DNA from: Platerodrilus igneus
Taxonomy: Eukaryota > Arthropoda > Insecta > Coleoptera > Lycidae
Length of the DNA stretch: 64,000 nucleotides
NCBI GenBank assembly: GCA_036346225.1
Contig: JARFIW010000966.1
Coordinates: 620,001-684,000 of the forward strand
Direction: 5' to 3'
Positions 33,383 through 45,360 of this stretch are shown piece after piece. The translations under genes and the position numbers were made by a program. Position 1 is the first letter of the stretch. Every line of letters begins with the position of its first letter. Under the pieces are notes generated by a model. It was not told the DNA's origin and searched no databases. It was given only the letters and a program-made list of their open reading frames with translations.

Positions 33383-33397
33383 CACGTTGGACAGCCA
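33383..33397 (-). promoter_or_regulatory. Primer-binding site of the Ty3 element
   Basis: On the minus strand TGGCTGTCCAACGTG begins two bases inside the 5' LTR. TGG at the start and this spacing fit a tRNA 3' end primer site. I cannot say which tRNA without a search. Confidence 0.7.
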
Positions 33398-33399
33398 AT

Positions 33400-34236
33400 T
33401 CTTACATTTAAAAACGGTAGTTACATTTTAAAAGTTCGATAAATACAACACCGGAAGCGGGGTTTACTAGACACCATCGGTGGTTGGCAGCGCTAATCTT
33501 ATACAGATTTGGGCGCGGTCATCTACCAATGACGTCACCCATGCATAAATTTAAGACGTAATTATCGGAAAAAATATATACATTTAAGATAACACATAAT
33601 ACAGCGAACAAAGTAGAAAATGAAGTACTCACATAAATATGTCTCTGGGTTAAAGTTGGCTTCTATTCCAAGTCCATCAGGCTACGGAAGCCCTGCAAAG
33701 GTAGACAAAGGTGATACGCCCGACGCTCTTCGAACGCGTTCGGACCAGCAATCAGGGCTCCGCTCCGAGGTGATTAAAGATGGTCCTTGTTTCGGTGCTG
33801 TCTCCGGCTCATTCTCGGGTCATGCAGTACGGGTTGCCCTAGGTGGCTGCAGATTTCTTACCTACCTATGCAGGGATCGGATTAGGAAAACTAGGTAAAG
33901 ACAAAGACAATTAGGCAAAGGAAATCTACATAGATAAGATAAGCACGATACGATACCTCAAAGCGTCCACACTCCTTGAAGATTCTGGCAAAACAGCCAC
34001 GTTATAGAGAGAACAGGAAACTTCCCCACTCTTTTGTCTTTTTTTCATCGGCGCGAACTTATTCGTCCAACCCTCTAGGGTCACGCCATCTGCGCAAACT
34101 CACTATGACGTATCGGAAGTACGCGCCTAATCTATTAAAATTCCACGCACCGCGTCTTTTGAAATTATGGCGCGAAACTCCCGTACTTCAAAATTAAACT
34201 AATACATATGTTTAAGGGCCACTTTGGCACGTAACA
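33400..34236 (-). repeat. 5' LTR of the Ty3 element (837 bp)
   Basis: It is the direct partner of 24284-25126. The frames 33620-33898 and 33976-34197 on the plus strand are shared by both LTRs and are not genes. Target copy aact follows at 34237. Confidence 0.95.
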
Positions 34237-34249
34237 AACTGAATAGAGA

Positions 34250-34500
34250 TAAGTTTGTTACGGTATTCCTTGCAGACAAGAAATAAAGCAGTAAAGTAAG
34301 TAAAGAAAATCGCTTACACTGAATATCTCAACAAAACAAGGAAGAAAAGTAGAATAGAAATCCTGGAGAAGTAGATTTCGTGATAGCTCAGAAACTTCGT
34401 AGAGAAGAAAAATTGAAAACCTCAGTAGAAAGTTATATTAGAAGCCATAAGTTATACCTATAGTCCCAAAAAGACTATCTATAAAAGTCAAAAATACGCA
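34250..34500 (+). repeat. Dispersed repeat shared with 55785-56020
   Basis: Both copies share ggtattcc.tgcagacaagaaa, then agtaagtaaagaaaat and gaat..c.caacaaaa. They lie in the same orientation and have diverged in the second half. The element type is unknown. Confidence 0.6.
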
Positions 34501-36462
34501 TTTACGTAATCGTCCTGTTATAACGTGATATAAGCAAAGCATAAATTTGCATATTACATAATATCAAAATATACCTTTAAGCAAATATTGAGAATACAAA
34601 CTTAAACTTTAAGTAACAGATACATATTTACTTAATCTTTTCAACCCTAAATATATACAAAAAATAATACAGTAATGTATGCAGTCATTGGTACCTGCTT
34701 TGGGAAGTGCACTTCGTGAAAATCAGAACGTAATATTAAACCTAAGTAACGTGCCCTTGTTTAGATGAACCAAGTGTTAACACATTTGGCAAACAGGTTT
34801 TTGACGTTAACGTTCATGTACAAAGAAAAAGAAAACTAAAAACTGCTCTAAGGCAAGCTTTGGTTTAACTTTTTGGGACTTTACAATAATTACATAATCA
34901 CTCGTGCATTGTGAATTTGAATCTGGCAAAGTGCACTCTTGCCATTTATTAGATAAGCATGAGTACTAAATCACAGAATCGACGAAAGGAGTATTTATGT
35001 TCCAAAACAGCAACACAAGTATCGAAACAGAAGAAACGGTACCTTAACTCTCTGGTACCATCTTAGGATTAAAAAATACGGCCTGCATTTGTCAATAGAC
35101 TGGATGCTGGATGACCCATTTTTATTATATTAGAACACTACGTACAACAGCGCATTTTAAAATTGCGATTCACGATATTTCTTTTCGCCCCTAAAGGACG
35201 TTGTATAGAATTAGCATCGAATTGAGATGAAAAGAAAAGAGCAAAGCCCTACAAAAACTCGGCTTGTATTTATACAGATTGAGAACAACGGAGAAAGGTA
35301 TCATACAACTATTCCCACCGATATTGGGTGAAAATATTTTGCGAACGCAAGTAAAAATATATTTGAGATGACAGCTGCAAAATATTTCTAGAATGCAAGC
35401 AATAAAGAAAGTAAAAGGCCTTAAAATTACGATAATCAGTTACACTGAATTTTGTGTTCACATGGGAAAGCAATCTGTATTTATAAACGCCAAGCAAGTA
35501 AGCAATTTTGCACACAGCCAAAGAAAGCGCAACATATAGCCGGTAGCCTAATTTATAAAAATGAATAGAGATTTGTATTATTATCGATTCACGATACGAG
35601 AAATAAATTAATTGGGGGACGATTATTGTTCATAAAATTTGAACGAGCTTGAACACCTGCAATATAACGAAATAAGATTTCTTGTACTAGCCATTAAAAG
35701 CTTCTATTTTTGTATCATGCAACCTTTTCGAATTTGGTTTGAAGAATAAGCTATTTGAAATAACAACCAGCTGCTTGTCTTATTTCCATACATTTATATA
35801 GCGAGGTTTTGAAAACTGAAGCAAATATGTCAGACGATTGGAACAAGTGCTTTTAAAACAAAGTTGTTGAACAACACGCAAATATTCAGAGAATTTAGAA
35901 CGTGGTTTTAAAATATATTCCACGTATTTCAACACTTAAGGAAATTTTTATATAAAATTTTTAACATTCATTTTAATTGGAATAGCATAAAGACGGGACG
36001 TTGCTTGGAGTTTAGGAGAGCCTTAATTAAGGTAGTTGGAAATTAATGCAAAAATTAATCGCTTTCAGAAATTTAACGAAACAAGTTAATACGGTTTTTT
36101 AGGGATATAGATTAAATTACATGACTTATAAAGGTAATTGTTGTACATATTAAGAAATTGTCGATAAGTGATCATCCTAGGTTTAAAGAGATATTCTAGA
36201 GTCTATATTTAGTATGTAAGATATGTGTTGAGATAAAGTTATTTTTTATCGAAGTTGTATTTAAGATTTTGTTTGCAAGAGAAAGCCATTGTGGATCCAT
36301 TATTTGTAATTTAAAAGGTTGTGGGTAATAGGATTATTTCATATTATTATAAATCTGGTGTATAATTGCAGTGGTTTTATTAATAGCAAAAATAATAAAA
36401 CAGTTTGCAATTAAAAATTACTCAGTCAATCCATGGCATCCTTTATTAGGTGCTCAACGTCT
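34501..36462. other. AT-rich region without recognised genes
   Basis: No convincing ORF, tRNA or repeat. The minus frame at 35309-35521 has no family features. Confidence 0.5.
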
Positions 36463-36552
36463 AAATGAACAATTCAAATCGAGCTAGTAATTGAAAAATG
36501 GAACTTAAGTTTTCCATATTTTAATTACTAGCTTGATTTGAAATGATCATTT
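36463..36552. repeat. Perfectly spaced hairpin related to the repeat at 50575
   Basis: Arms of about 38 bases (left from aaatgaacaattcaaatc, right ending gatttgaaatgatcattt) face each other around a short loop. The right arm and the next ~50 bases resemble 50575-50655, which follows the tRNA-like sequence. I infer two inverted copies of one repeat body. Confidence 0.6.
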
Positions 36553-37589
36553 AGAGTTTACATAAAAGTTTAACCTATTATGCCATCTTATTAACTAATA
36601 CTTTGGTAATTATCTAATATGTGATAAAGACGCCACGAGAGGGCATGGAATCCCAAATTCTATAAATATAACCCTTTCAAATAGAAGGAAAGCGGAAAAA
36701 TTCAAATTTCCAAATATTCATTGTTACATCCAGTATAAAAATAAGCGTATTGCATGTACAAAACCATTAAATACATTCGTGTTAATAAAAAGCATATTTT
36801 TCCGTGTGAGTAAATAATGCCTACTTAATAAAAAAAGTTTTCATTACTAAGAAATAAGATACAAAGCTATTGCATTTATCAACGAAGCTTTCATTAATTA
36901 AAATACCAAATAAATTTTCTGTGTGTAAAATATGTGTTAGAACATGCTTCAATGCGCTACCAATTTTTTTCTTACAATTATTAAGATGCAAATCTTTTTG
37001 CATTTGAAAAACCGTTAAGAAAACAATTGCAGCTTTAATTAATTATGCAATTACTGAAATCGGAGCTCTTATTAGAACGCAAAATAATTTTAAAATATAA
37101 ATAAAAAGCGTTTTCAAATACTAACTTTATTAGTATACAAATCAACCATAAAGAAAACAATCGCAAGCTTTAAATCTTTTTTTCTGTGTGTATAATACAA
37201 TACTTATTTTAAGAGTTCTAAATAAAAATAAATTTTAAAATTTTCGTGATTAATAATTAAAAATAAGTCATGTGTACTAAGAAATATTATATAAACCAAT
37301 TATGAATAAAACGTCGATATGAAGAACTCTCTAAAACAAAAATGTAATAAAAATTGCTAAGAATTACTTATGGCTTTTCGGGGTTACTATAAGATAAAGT
37401 GAGACGTCACTGTTGAGCGCATGCATTAGACAAGGATAAAGGAACACGTATTACTACATACAAAAATCAGCTTGAAGCTAATTAGATCATTAAAATGTGG
37501 AATCGCGGAGAAATTACATCATCCAGGTAACTAAGGCATATAAACGGATCAAAAAAATATTTGGAGAATGACGGCGTAGTTAAATAATT
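36553..37589. other. AT-rich region without recognised genes
   Basis: No gene recognised. A TATA-like ctataaatataacc lies at about 36659, without a following ORF. Confidence 0.45.
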
Positions 37590-37650
37590 TTGTATATAAG
37601 CGGAAGTAATCCACATTCAACAATTCATTTTCAATTTACGAGATGGATGA
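37590..37650 (+). promoter_or_regulatory. Possible core promoter
   Basis: A tatataag box at about 37593 is followed some 28 bases later by cattcaac, a plausible initiator. An ATG-rich stretch (agatggatgatgg at 37640) follows, but its frame closes after seven codons. The layout resembles the cuticle gene promoter at 51551. A first coding exon may exist, but I cannot show it. Confidence 0.25.
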
Positions 37651-38518
37651 TGGAAGATTCAATTAATTGGCGACTCTTCAGCAAGTAATGTGTAACGTTG
37701 AGTAAGGATTTTATTCGTAGCCAAAACAATATGCATAGTTGCATGTTTTTTGATGAAATGTCATTTGTTTTGTAAAATACAATAAAGATTGAACATTCTT
37801 CGATACAAAAGCTGGTTTATAGCTAATTAATTAAATATAGAAGATTCATTTTCAAAATTTTTAAAATTAACATTCTAAATGAATATTTAAAAAATATGGA
37901 TAATTTTGTACCTTGAAATTTTAATCTGAATATAAAATGGAATCAGGAGATACTTAATATCACTAATTACGTTGGAGGTAGGATTATGATAAGCACTATT
38001 TTTCCATTGCAAGTATAAAATTTTAGATTTCTTTGTTTGTAAAGTTCAAATACTTGTAGAATACGTTCTCACTTTAATTTTTTTCTAAGGATAATTTACA
38101 GAAAATTTTGAGGTCGAAGCTCGAGGTATTTTGATCTTTACTAAATAGATTATCTGTCAAGGGTAATTGGGCAATCGCACTTGCAAACGTGGTAATAGAA
38201 GATAAGTGAATTATCCATGTACTAATTCAGGTAAGAAATATTTTAATAATTAAGTAACTCGTAAAAAGTATGGTCTGTATAAATTCAAACGGTAAATGTT
38301 TTAGAAATTTTTTTGTATAAAAAAAATATTTTTACTATATAAGATGTTTCTTGATATTGCTGTGTTTTATTTCATTTTGTAAATAGAAAGGAAAGTAAGT
38401 TGGTAATTTCAAATTACAATTTGCTGTACCGCGTCACAGCATTCTCTTAGCGCCTACTTCAAAGGAAAAGGGTAACGCAGCTCTTTTAGCGGCGCTTCAA
38501 CGCAAAGCCTTAATAGAG

Positions 38519-38567
<49 letters not shown>

Positions 38568-39244
38568 CTACTATCATTTTTGCACCCGATAGACCGGAAT
38601 TTGCATTCAAACTTGCGTCCCTTGTAAACTTACTACCGTATATCGGACGCAAGATAGAACTTTTCAGTTTTTAGCATTATTGACATTGCGCTTCCTTGTC
38701 TAAGATGTTTAAATGGAAGAAGACCCAAATTGGTAAGATTTGGAATATGTCAAAGTCAATAGGTTTTGTACAGATTTTTATTTTAAATATTTAAGAAACA
38801 CAAAATGGACTTAAAATTGATAGGAAAATGTACAGAAATCGTATAGTTTTAGTCTAGCGATTTTCCGCTGAGAGCGCCACAGAATATATTTTAATATACG
38901 GAATATTCTATTGTGTTATCATCTTTACAACCGCTAAATGGCAACACAGCGTGGCGCCAGTTAGTCTGCTTAGATGATAGTGCGACGAGCAGTTTCGTTG
39001 CGTCCGTAGAGTTTGCTGCAAACTTTTATTCGCTAATATATATTAAGTGTTTGAGTATTTAAAATTTTTAGCTTACCGCTTAGGTCATGGACCTGTTTAT
39101 ATGATGTGATATCGCATTTATATATTTGTATGAAGTTATTCACTGTTTCCCAGCAAAATTTTTGTAAAGTCTAGAAAATATAATTTATATATTGATAACA
39201 AATATTTCCAATTTTGCGAATTGTTTCTGAATACACCTACACTT
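37651..39244. other. Unassigned region with (AT)n tract
   Basis: No coding sequence recognised. An uninterrupted (AT)n microsatellite covers 38520-38562. The GC-richer stretch 38870-39010 could be a promoter or element end. Confidence 0.45.
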
Positions 39245-41004
39245 ATAATTCTGTAATTAGTTCTACCTTACCCTACTACTCAAGGGGTAGCTACGACTCC
39301 CACACTAAATAAATTGTAGCTATTAAATTACGCAATAAAAAATATTCAAAATGTTTGCATGCAAACAACCTCTAATTGTCTATAATAGAAACGCATAAGC
39401 AAAGGTGCACAAAAGCTAATGTTGAGGGTAGTAGCAACCCTTATTCAACAAAAATTGTAGTTCGTAAACGGCTGAATAGAAAATTTTAAAATTTGCAAGT
39501 GCAATCCTCTAATCGCATACTACAAAATATTTTCAAGCAACGATACACAAAAGTCTATCTTTGAGGGCGGCAACACCCTATACTAAATAAATTTTTAGCT
39601 CTTAAACGACTCGCTAGAAAAATTAAAAAATTTAACATGCAATGCTTAATAGTCTATAACAAAAGCATCCACCAGCAATGATGTGCCCAAGTCATTCTTG
39701 GAGGTGGTAGCAACCCCCAAGCTAATTTAAGTGTTCCCCCTAAAAAGCTGGATAATTTTTTTTTAAATTTGTACATGCAATCGTCTAATACTCTATAGCA
39801 AAAATAAACACCAGCAACGTTTTGGGGGTGGAATCAACCCCTATATTAAAAAAAAAGTAACTTGTAAACGGTGCTACGCAAAATTTTCAAAATCATCACA
39901 TGCAATATTTTAATAGTCTCCTCAAAATTATCATCAAACCCTGCTGTGTCAGTCCGTCCTGGGGGGTAGCGGTAACCCTTATTCTGTAAAAAATTGTAGT
40001 CGTGAACGATGCGATACAAAATTTTTATAATATTCACACACAATTCTTTAATAGTATATTGCGCAAACATCCACTAGCAACAGTGCATTAAACTCACTCA
40101 CGGGGATGGCAGCAACCCCAAAACTTAAGGAACTTTAGGTGGTAAAAAACTCGTTAGAAAATTTTCAAAATTTTTACATGCAATGCTTAATAATCTATAG
40201 CAAAAACATCCACTAGCAATGGTGCGCCAAGCCGTTCATGGAGGTGGCAGCAACCCCTAAACTAAATACATTGTACCTCGTAAAGCGTTGGACAAAAATT
40301 AAAAAATTTTAACATGCAATTTTTTAATACCCCATTAGAAAAATAAGCAACAACAACAACGGAGAGCGAAAACTAGTCTTGGGGTAAAAGCAACCCCGAT
40401 ATTAGACAACAATATAGTTTGTAAGCGGCTCAATCAAAAATATTTAAAATTTCACATGCAACCTCCTTCAAAACTGTTCGCAAGCAACGCTATGTCAACG
40501 TCAATCTTGGGGGTAGTAGTAACCCCTATACTGAAAAACTTGACTCCTGAATGATACGTTACAAAATTTTCAAAATATATTCACATGCAATCCTATAATA
40601 ACATATTACACAAATATTCACCGAAAACACTTCACCAAATTGTCTTAGGGGGTGGAAGCAACCCCTACACTAAGAAAAAAATCTGTTTGTAAACAACTCG
40701 TTAGAAAATTTTCAAACTTTTCACATGCAATCCTCTACTACTCTATTACAAAATAAACTCAAGCGACGAGGCGCGAAAGTCAGTTTGAGGGTGGAATCAA
40801 CCCCTATTTAAAAAATGTGGCTCGTAAGTGTTGCAATGTAGAGTTTTTTAATTTGCTACAAGCAATCTTCTAATAGTTTCCTTCAAAACTATCCTGAAGC
40901 AACGCCGTGCTCAGATCAGTCTTTATGGTAGTAGTAAACCCTATACTGTAAAAATTGTAGCTCGTCAACGATGCGATATAAATTTTTATAATATTCACAT
41001 GCAA
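39245..41004 (+). repeat. Satellite array, ~138-bp monomers (block 1)
   Basis: About 13 diverged tandem units are visible from landmarks that recur every 120-145 bases: ggtggcagcaacccctatacta, shown as ggtggcagcaacccc and atacta; then ctcgtaaacg, attttcaaaattttcacatgcaat and caaaaacatccaccagcaac in degenerate form. gcaaccc-type landmarks occur near 39431, 39568, 39710, 39833, 39972, 40109, 40247, 40387, 40513, 40654, 40796 and 40929. ORFs here are shadows. Confidence 0.9.
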
Positions 41005-41522
41005 TATGGTGTCCCAAAAGTAATGGTCCTAATTGAAGGGTTTGATAGCTGAGATTACTACCTATTCAAATAACTATATATGTTGTTATCCAATTGTTGA
41101 TGGTTTCAAAGTTATAACAACTTTTGTGTTTTGTGTCAAAATCGTGCAGAACTTCGAATATTAATTTGCAATAAAAGAAATACTGACCTATTGAAGGTAG
41201 TTCGTTTTCTGTGGTATGAGTGAAGGTTCCGTGTTTAATAAAAGAGGACTTCATCAAAAAATAACATATTATCGCAAGAGAAAATCAAAATTTTTCCATA
41301 ATTTTGGTTCTATGAAAAGAAAAGAAAAGTTCTATTGTGCGTGCTTTTCAAACTAAAATTACTCAGAAAAGTATTACCATCGAAGAGTGCACACCTATCC
41401 AAAAAAACTTCATTAATCTAATAACTGGTAGGTCTAAAATTAAATGCATAGAAAATTTTTGAGTAATTTGTAGGTACAATCCCAAGAACAGCACTTTTAT
41501 TAAAGAATTCGTAAGTAATAGC

Positions 41523-44268
41523 TAGAGACGGGCTCGGACTCTCGGGCCGGCCCGGCCCGATTTCGGGCTCGAATCCGGGCCGGGCCGTTAACTACTTTAT
41601 TCGAGCCGGACCCGGGCCACGCCTATATTTTTTCGGGCCGGGCCGGACCAAACAATTCGGGCCGGCCTGAATTTTTCGGGTCGAAAAACACATGAGTACA
41701 TATTCCACTGTCCTTCCACTTCTATCTCACATTGAGTAAGTAAACGTTCTTAATTATATTTTCACGTAGTGTTTTCATGCACCCATTAATAATCAGTTTT
41801 TCGTCTTGTTTAGTATAAAGGAGACGTGATATTATAACTCACTTCTTATTCCGAATATTTTTTTCTAGTGGTTTTAATGTCGCTTATGTTGTACTTTAGG
41901 CAAGTTAAAATGCCCAGGAACATCGAACTAGGTGATTCATTCATAATTCAAGAGTTTAAACCATTTATATTATGTATATGTATATACTTCAAATTTCAAT
42001 CATGCGGCAAACGTCGATATTATGAATCGCGTGTATAGTTTATGTCTACCGCCTAAAATACCAGAGATTTATTGCAACGTTCATTTTACCAATTTTTTAA
42101 TAAAGTTTTTTTAGGCAAGGAATGCTTTTATTTAAGGCGCCTTAATTTTGACATATACCAAATGCCAAACGTACAAACTTACATTTAATTGTCTGATTTC
42201 TGTATAGATATTGTGAAATTAAATGGCTTTTTGTAGTGTTGTTTCCGTAATTAAATTTAGAGATATAATGTACAAGTTTATAACACGAAAAAGATATAAA
42301 ACGTCAACGCTCTAAATAGGATGATGCTCTTTTTTAATGCTTTTCCTAGAAGTAAGGTGTAAACATCCTTTTAATAACAGATATGCTATGGGCTTGGGAA
42401 GAAGTAAAAACCAGTGTCTTGAAGTAAACTCGTAGAGTATTCCGTGAAAACACTTTGATAACACATACAAATGTTATCGAATCAGTGAGAAATGAAAGAC
42501 TCGAATAATAAAAAAAGATTCATCTTTGTGTGAATAGAATTTTTTTGATCTTTTCAAATATAGTTGAACATGTTGTATAGGTCACCTAATCACAAAAGAG
42601 ATTAATTCTTTATTCATTTTTAAAATATAACCTATAGATATAGTATACTAAACATATATGTCAAAATTAAGAGTAAAGGAAAAACACTTGCTCTGAAATA
42701 GTGTAGGAAATTGAACTATGTAGTACTAACGCAGCCTGGCATTTTTCAGGAATTTCTTTATGAATACTGTCGGTGTTTGAAATATATCATTTCCATAGCA
42801 ACGTGTGATGTTAAGACACTATAAAAACATATAAATTCTAGCTATAGCTTAATCAGTTAAGTGAAAATTTTTTGTAATAAACCATGCACGGTTGCACCTA
42901 GACCACGAAATTATTTTAGCGACCTCGAGATTATATTGCCTCCGTCGCAAGCGATCTATGCGATAAACTTTCTTTCGGTACGCTAAAAAACAATTTCGCG
43001 GCCTTGATATACAAATAACTATTTAAACGCTACCATGTAGTATATATTAATTAGTGTTAGATTCTTTACTCCTGCATGTATTTTAAAATAACGATTTCAA
43101 TAAAACTTTCGAAAACTATACGTTAATCGTCTATTCGTAGACTATAGGTATAGCAGACACTTCTAGGGTACATGAAATTTTGAATTTCATACTTTGATAT
43201 TATCACCTTTTGTTTCAGGAGGACTGAACAGCCATTAATTATTTTCTAAATACAACTTTACTTTTAGCGTGTTCTGAACACCCTTCTTGGTGTGGGCTAG
43301 AATATTTAGGGTAGGGGGGTGCCTTCTATGTACCCTACCCCCTAGCTACGTGCATGATTGTCACTTAGTTTAATGTTGAATAGTAGAATTTGGCTGCACA
43401 TATAGTTTTCTATTTATTGTAGGAAAATATATAATAATGCCATTATCGAACTCATGCCATAAAAAAAGGATAAAGTAAATAACATTTTATTGGTATATAA
43501 AAGGATCTATGTACTGATTTATACCTTTTGGTAATCATTTTTTAAAAAACTTTTCAACCTTAAACAATTATTTCATTTTACTTCTATTCCATCAGATAAT
43601 ATGTATTTCTAAAGAATATGGTATCCTCTACATACCACAATTTGAAAATTCGACTTTTTAAGCAAACATTCGGTATATTATTTGACTTTCAGGTTGGTAC
43701 CGTTTATACTATGACCTATCAACAATTTATTTAATTTTAGCATTCAGTAATTCACCAAAAGTGTTCAATCTTGAACTTTGGTATGATTTGTCAGTCGGTC
43801 AAATAAAATTTAATAGAACTAGAACAAAGACAGTCAAATTATAGATCAAAGTTCAATTCCAAAAGTTTCAGTTTCTCAAAGTAAAAAAGGCTATAAAATC
43901 AGTCTGTAACAATTTCATAAACATTGAAAATTGCTAAACATTTTGTACTTTTGTTACATATTTCTAGGATTTTTCAAAGAATCAAAAATCAAATGATATA
44001 CTACGGTATGTTCCACAAGTATTTTGATTGTAACTCAAAATCATTATACTCTTAAATCAAACAAAAGAACGATAGTTACTTGTTGAACACAACTGAAAAA
44101 ATATCTTCTCATTCACTGAATGAGTCTTCTGGCCGGCCCGGCCCGCCGGCGGGTCGGGCCGTCAGTTTTTATTTCGGGTCGGGCCTCGAGCCGGGCCGGT
44201 CACTTTTCTGCGTGGGGCCGGGCCGGGCTTATTAAAACCCGGCCCGGCCCGGCCCGAGTCCATCCCTA
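41523..44268. mobile_element. Non-autonomous hAT element with GC-rich ends (copy 1)
   Basis: The ends TAGAGACGGGCTCGG and (inverted) TAGGGATGGACTCGG are hAT-like. The flanks gtaatagc (41515-41522) and gaatagc (from 44269) represent an 8-bp duplication with one base lost, as judged from the intact opposite arm of element B. Subterminal 41530-41690 and 44115-44265 are arrays of GGCCCGG-type repeats within AT-rich DNA. The interior is AT-rich, with no transposase I recognise. It aligns, inverted, with 59883-62943. Confidence 0.85.
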
Positions 44269-44431
44269 GAATAGCCAACTTATAATTTTTGTTAAATATG
44301 AACTCAAAATAATCAATTGTATTTAAAATTCGTTTACAACAAATGATGGAATGTCCTGCCACCAGTTCTTATATATAAACGACACCGTCCCAAAAATTTG
44401 GTTTTAAAACCTGAAGGCGCGACCGATTCTC

Positions 44432-44654
44432 TCAGCCTTCCAACGGCTTCGCGTGTTTTGTACGAAGGTCCTGCTCGTTTGTGGTATGTGTTTTATACAC
44501 ATTTTCTTTCATATAACCGCACAAGAAGTAATCCAGGGGTTGAGGTCGGGCGAACGCGATGGCCACTAGATAGTGCCAATGATTGGGATATGCAAGACTA
44601 AGTGTTCCTAACATTACGCGCACTGTGTGCTGGAGCGCCATCGTGTTGAAACCT
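44432..44654 (-). pseudogene. Transposase C-terminal fragment in loop of element B
   Basis: The minus frame contains LSLAYPNHWHY, then PQPLDYFLCGYMKENVYKTH. This matches the SPDLNPLDFFLWGYLKENVY region of the DUF4817-linked Tc1/mariner transposases in order and spacing, with the first part shifted and the acidic residue lost (ARPQPLDYF for SPDLNPLDYF). About 70 residues remain. It ties element B to the same transposase family as the relics at 13.4 and 18.0 kb. Confidence 0.75.
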
Positions 44655-44659
44655 TATAT

Positions 44660-44774
44660 GTGATTTTCCAATGCTCCACCCGAAGGTACTACATTGGCCA
44701 GGAAGCGGGTTTTTACCTAGAAAATTTGAATCTTGCCGAACCCTTGCTGTTCCAAGCAAGGTAGCGATCTTTAG
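44660..44774 (-). mobile_element. tRNA-derived SINE, distal fragment
   Basis: It matches 11187-11300: gtgattttccaatgctccacc, split as gtgattttccaatg and ctccacc, then gccgaacccttgctgttccaagcaaggtag. The tRNA head is missing. It lies in the loop of element B. Confidence 0.85.
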
Positions 44775-45360
44775 CTAGTGGCAGGACATTCGAACATTTG
44801 TTGTAAACGAATTTTAAATACATTTGATTATTTTGAGTTCATATTTTACAAAAATAAAGTTGGCTATTACTTACGAATTCTTTAATAAAAGTGCTGTTTT
44901 GGGATTGTGCCTACAAATTACCCAATAATTTTCCATGCATTTAATCTTAGACCTACCAGTTATTAGATTAATGAAGCTTTTGGATAGGTGTGCACTTTTC
45001 GATGGTAATACTTATTTTGAGTAATTTTAGTTTGAAAAGCACACAAAATTTTTCACAGAACCAAAATTATAGAAAAATTATGATTTTCTCTTGCGATAAT
45101 AAGTAAATGTTTGAGGAAGTTCTTATTTATTAAACACACAACATTCACGCATACACAGAAAACGAACTACCTGCAAATGGTCAGTATTTCTTTTATTGCA
45201 AATTAATATTCGAAGTTCTGCACAATTTTGGCACAAAACGCAAAAGTTGTTATAACTTTGAAACCATCAACAATTGGATAACAACATATACAGTTATTTG
45301 AATAGGTTTTAATCTCAGCTATAAAACTCTTCAATTTAGACCATTACTTTTGGAGCACCC

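Larger units (their letters stand above)
24284..34236 (-). mobile_element. Ty3/Gypsy LTR retrotransposon, nearly complete
   Basis: Two direct LTRs (24284-25126 and 33400-34236) bracket minus-strand gag, protease, RT, RNase H and integrase. The 4-bp direct duplication aact lies at 24280-24283 and 34237-34240. By eye the LTRs differ by about ten substitutions and two indels (~1.2%), so insertion is recent compared with the surrounding relics. In element orientation the order is gag, protease, RT, RNase H, integrase, which defines Ty3/Gypsy. Several frame breaks and stops in pol show this copy is not autonomous. In element orientation LTRs start TGTTACG but end AAGA, not CA. Confidence 0.95.
41007..45360. 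mobile_element. Tc1/mariner-like element with long inverted repeats (element B)
   Basis: The left end (ggtgtcccaaaagtaatgg at 41008) and right end (ccattacttttggagcaccc at 45341-45360) are inverted, and their arms match over roughly 600 bases: 41008-41522 continued at 44269-44365, against about 44775-45360. TA lies on both outer edges (41005-41006 and 45361-45362). The loop holds a minus-strand transposase fragment and a SINE remnant, and the left arm is split by a hAT insertion. The satellite resumes on both sides, so it is the target. Confidence 0.88.

Noticed and set aside
33620..34197. Plus-strand ORFs inside the LTRs
   Set aside because: They run antisense to the element, are shared by both LTRs only through duplication, and resemble no protein.
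38870..39010. GC-richer block considered as a host gene 5' end
   Set aside because: No ATG-led frame of useful length follows, and the satellite begins soon after.
39245..41004. Regular spacing, considered as a CRISPR array
   Set aside because: Units are ~138 bp with diverged sequence throughout and no short conserved repeats with unique spacers. It is an insect satellite.
44162..44601. ORFs rich in Gly-Pro-Ala-Arg in the GC-rich hAT ends (also at 59829-60027 and 62795-62977)
   Set aside because: They arise from GGCCCGG repeats, which have no stop codons. They are not genes.
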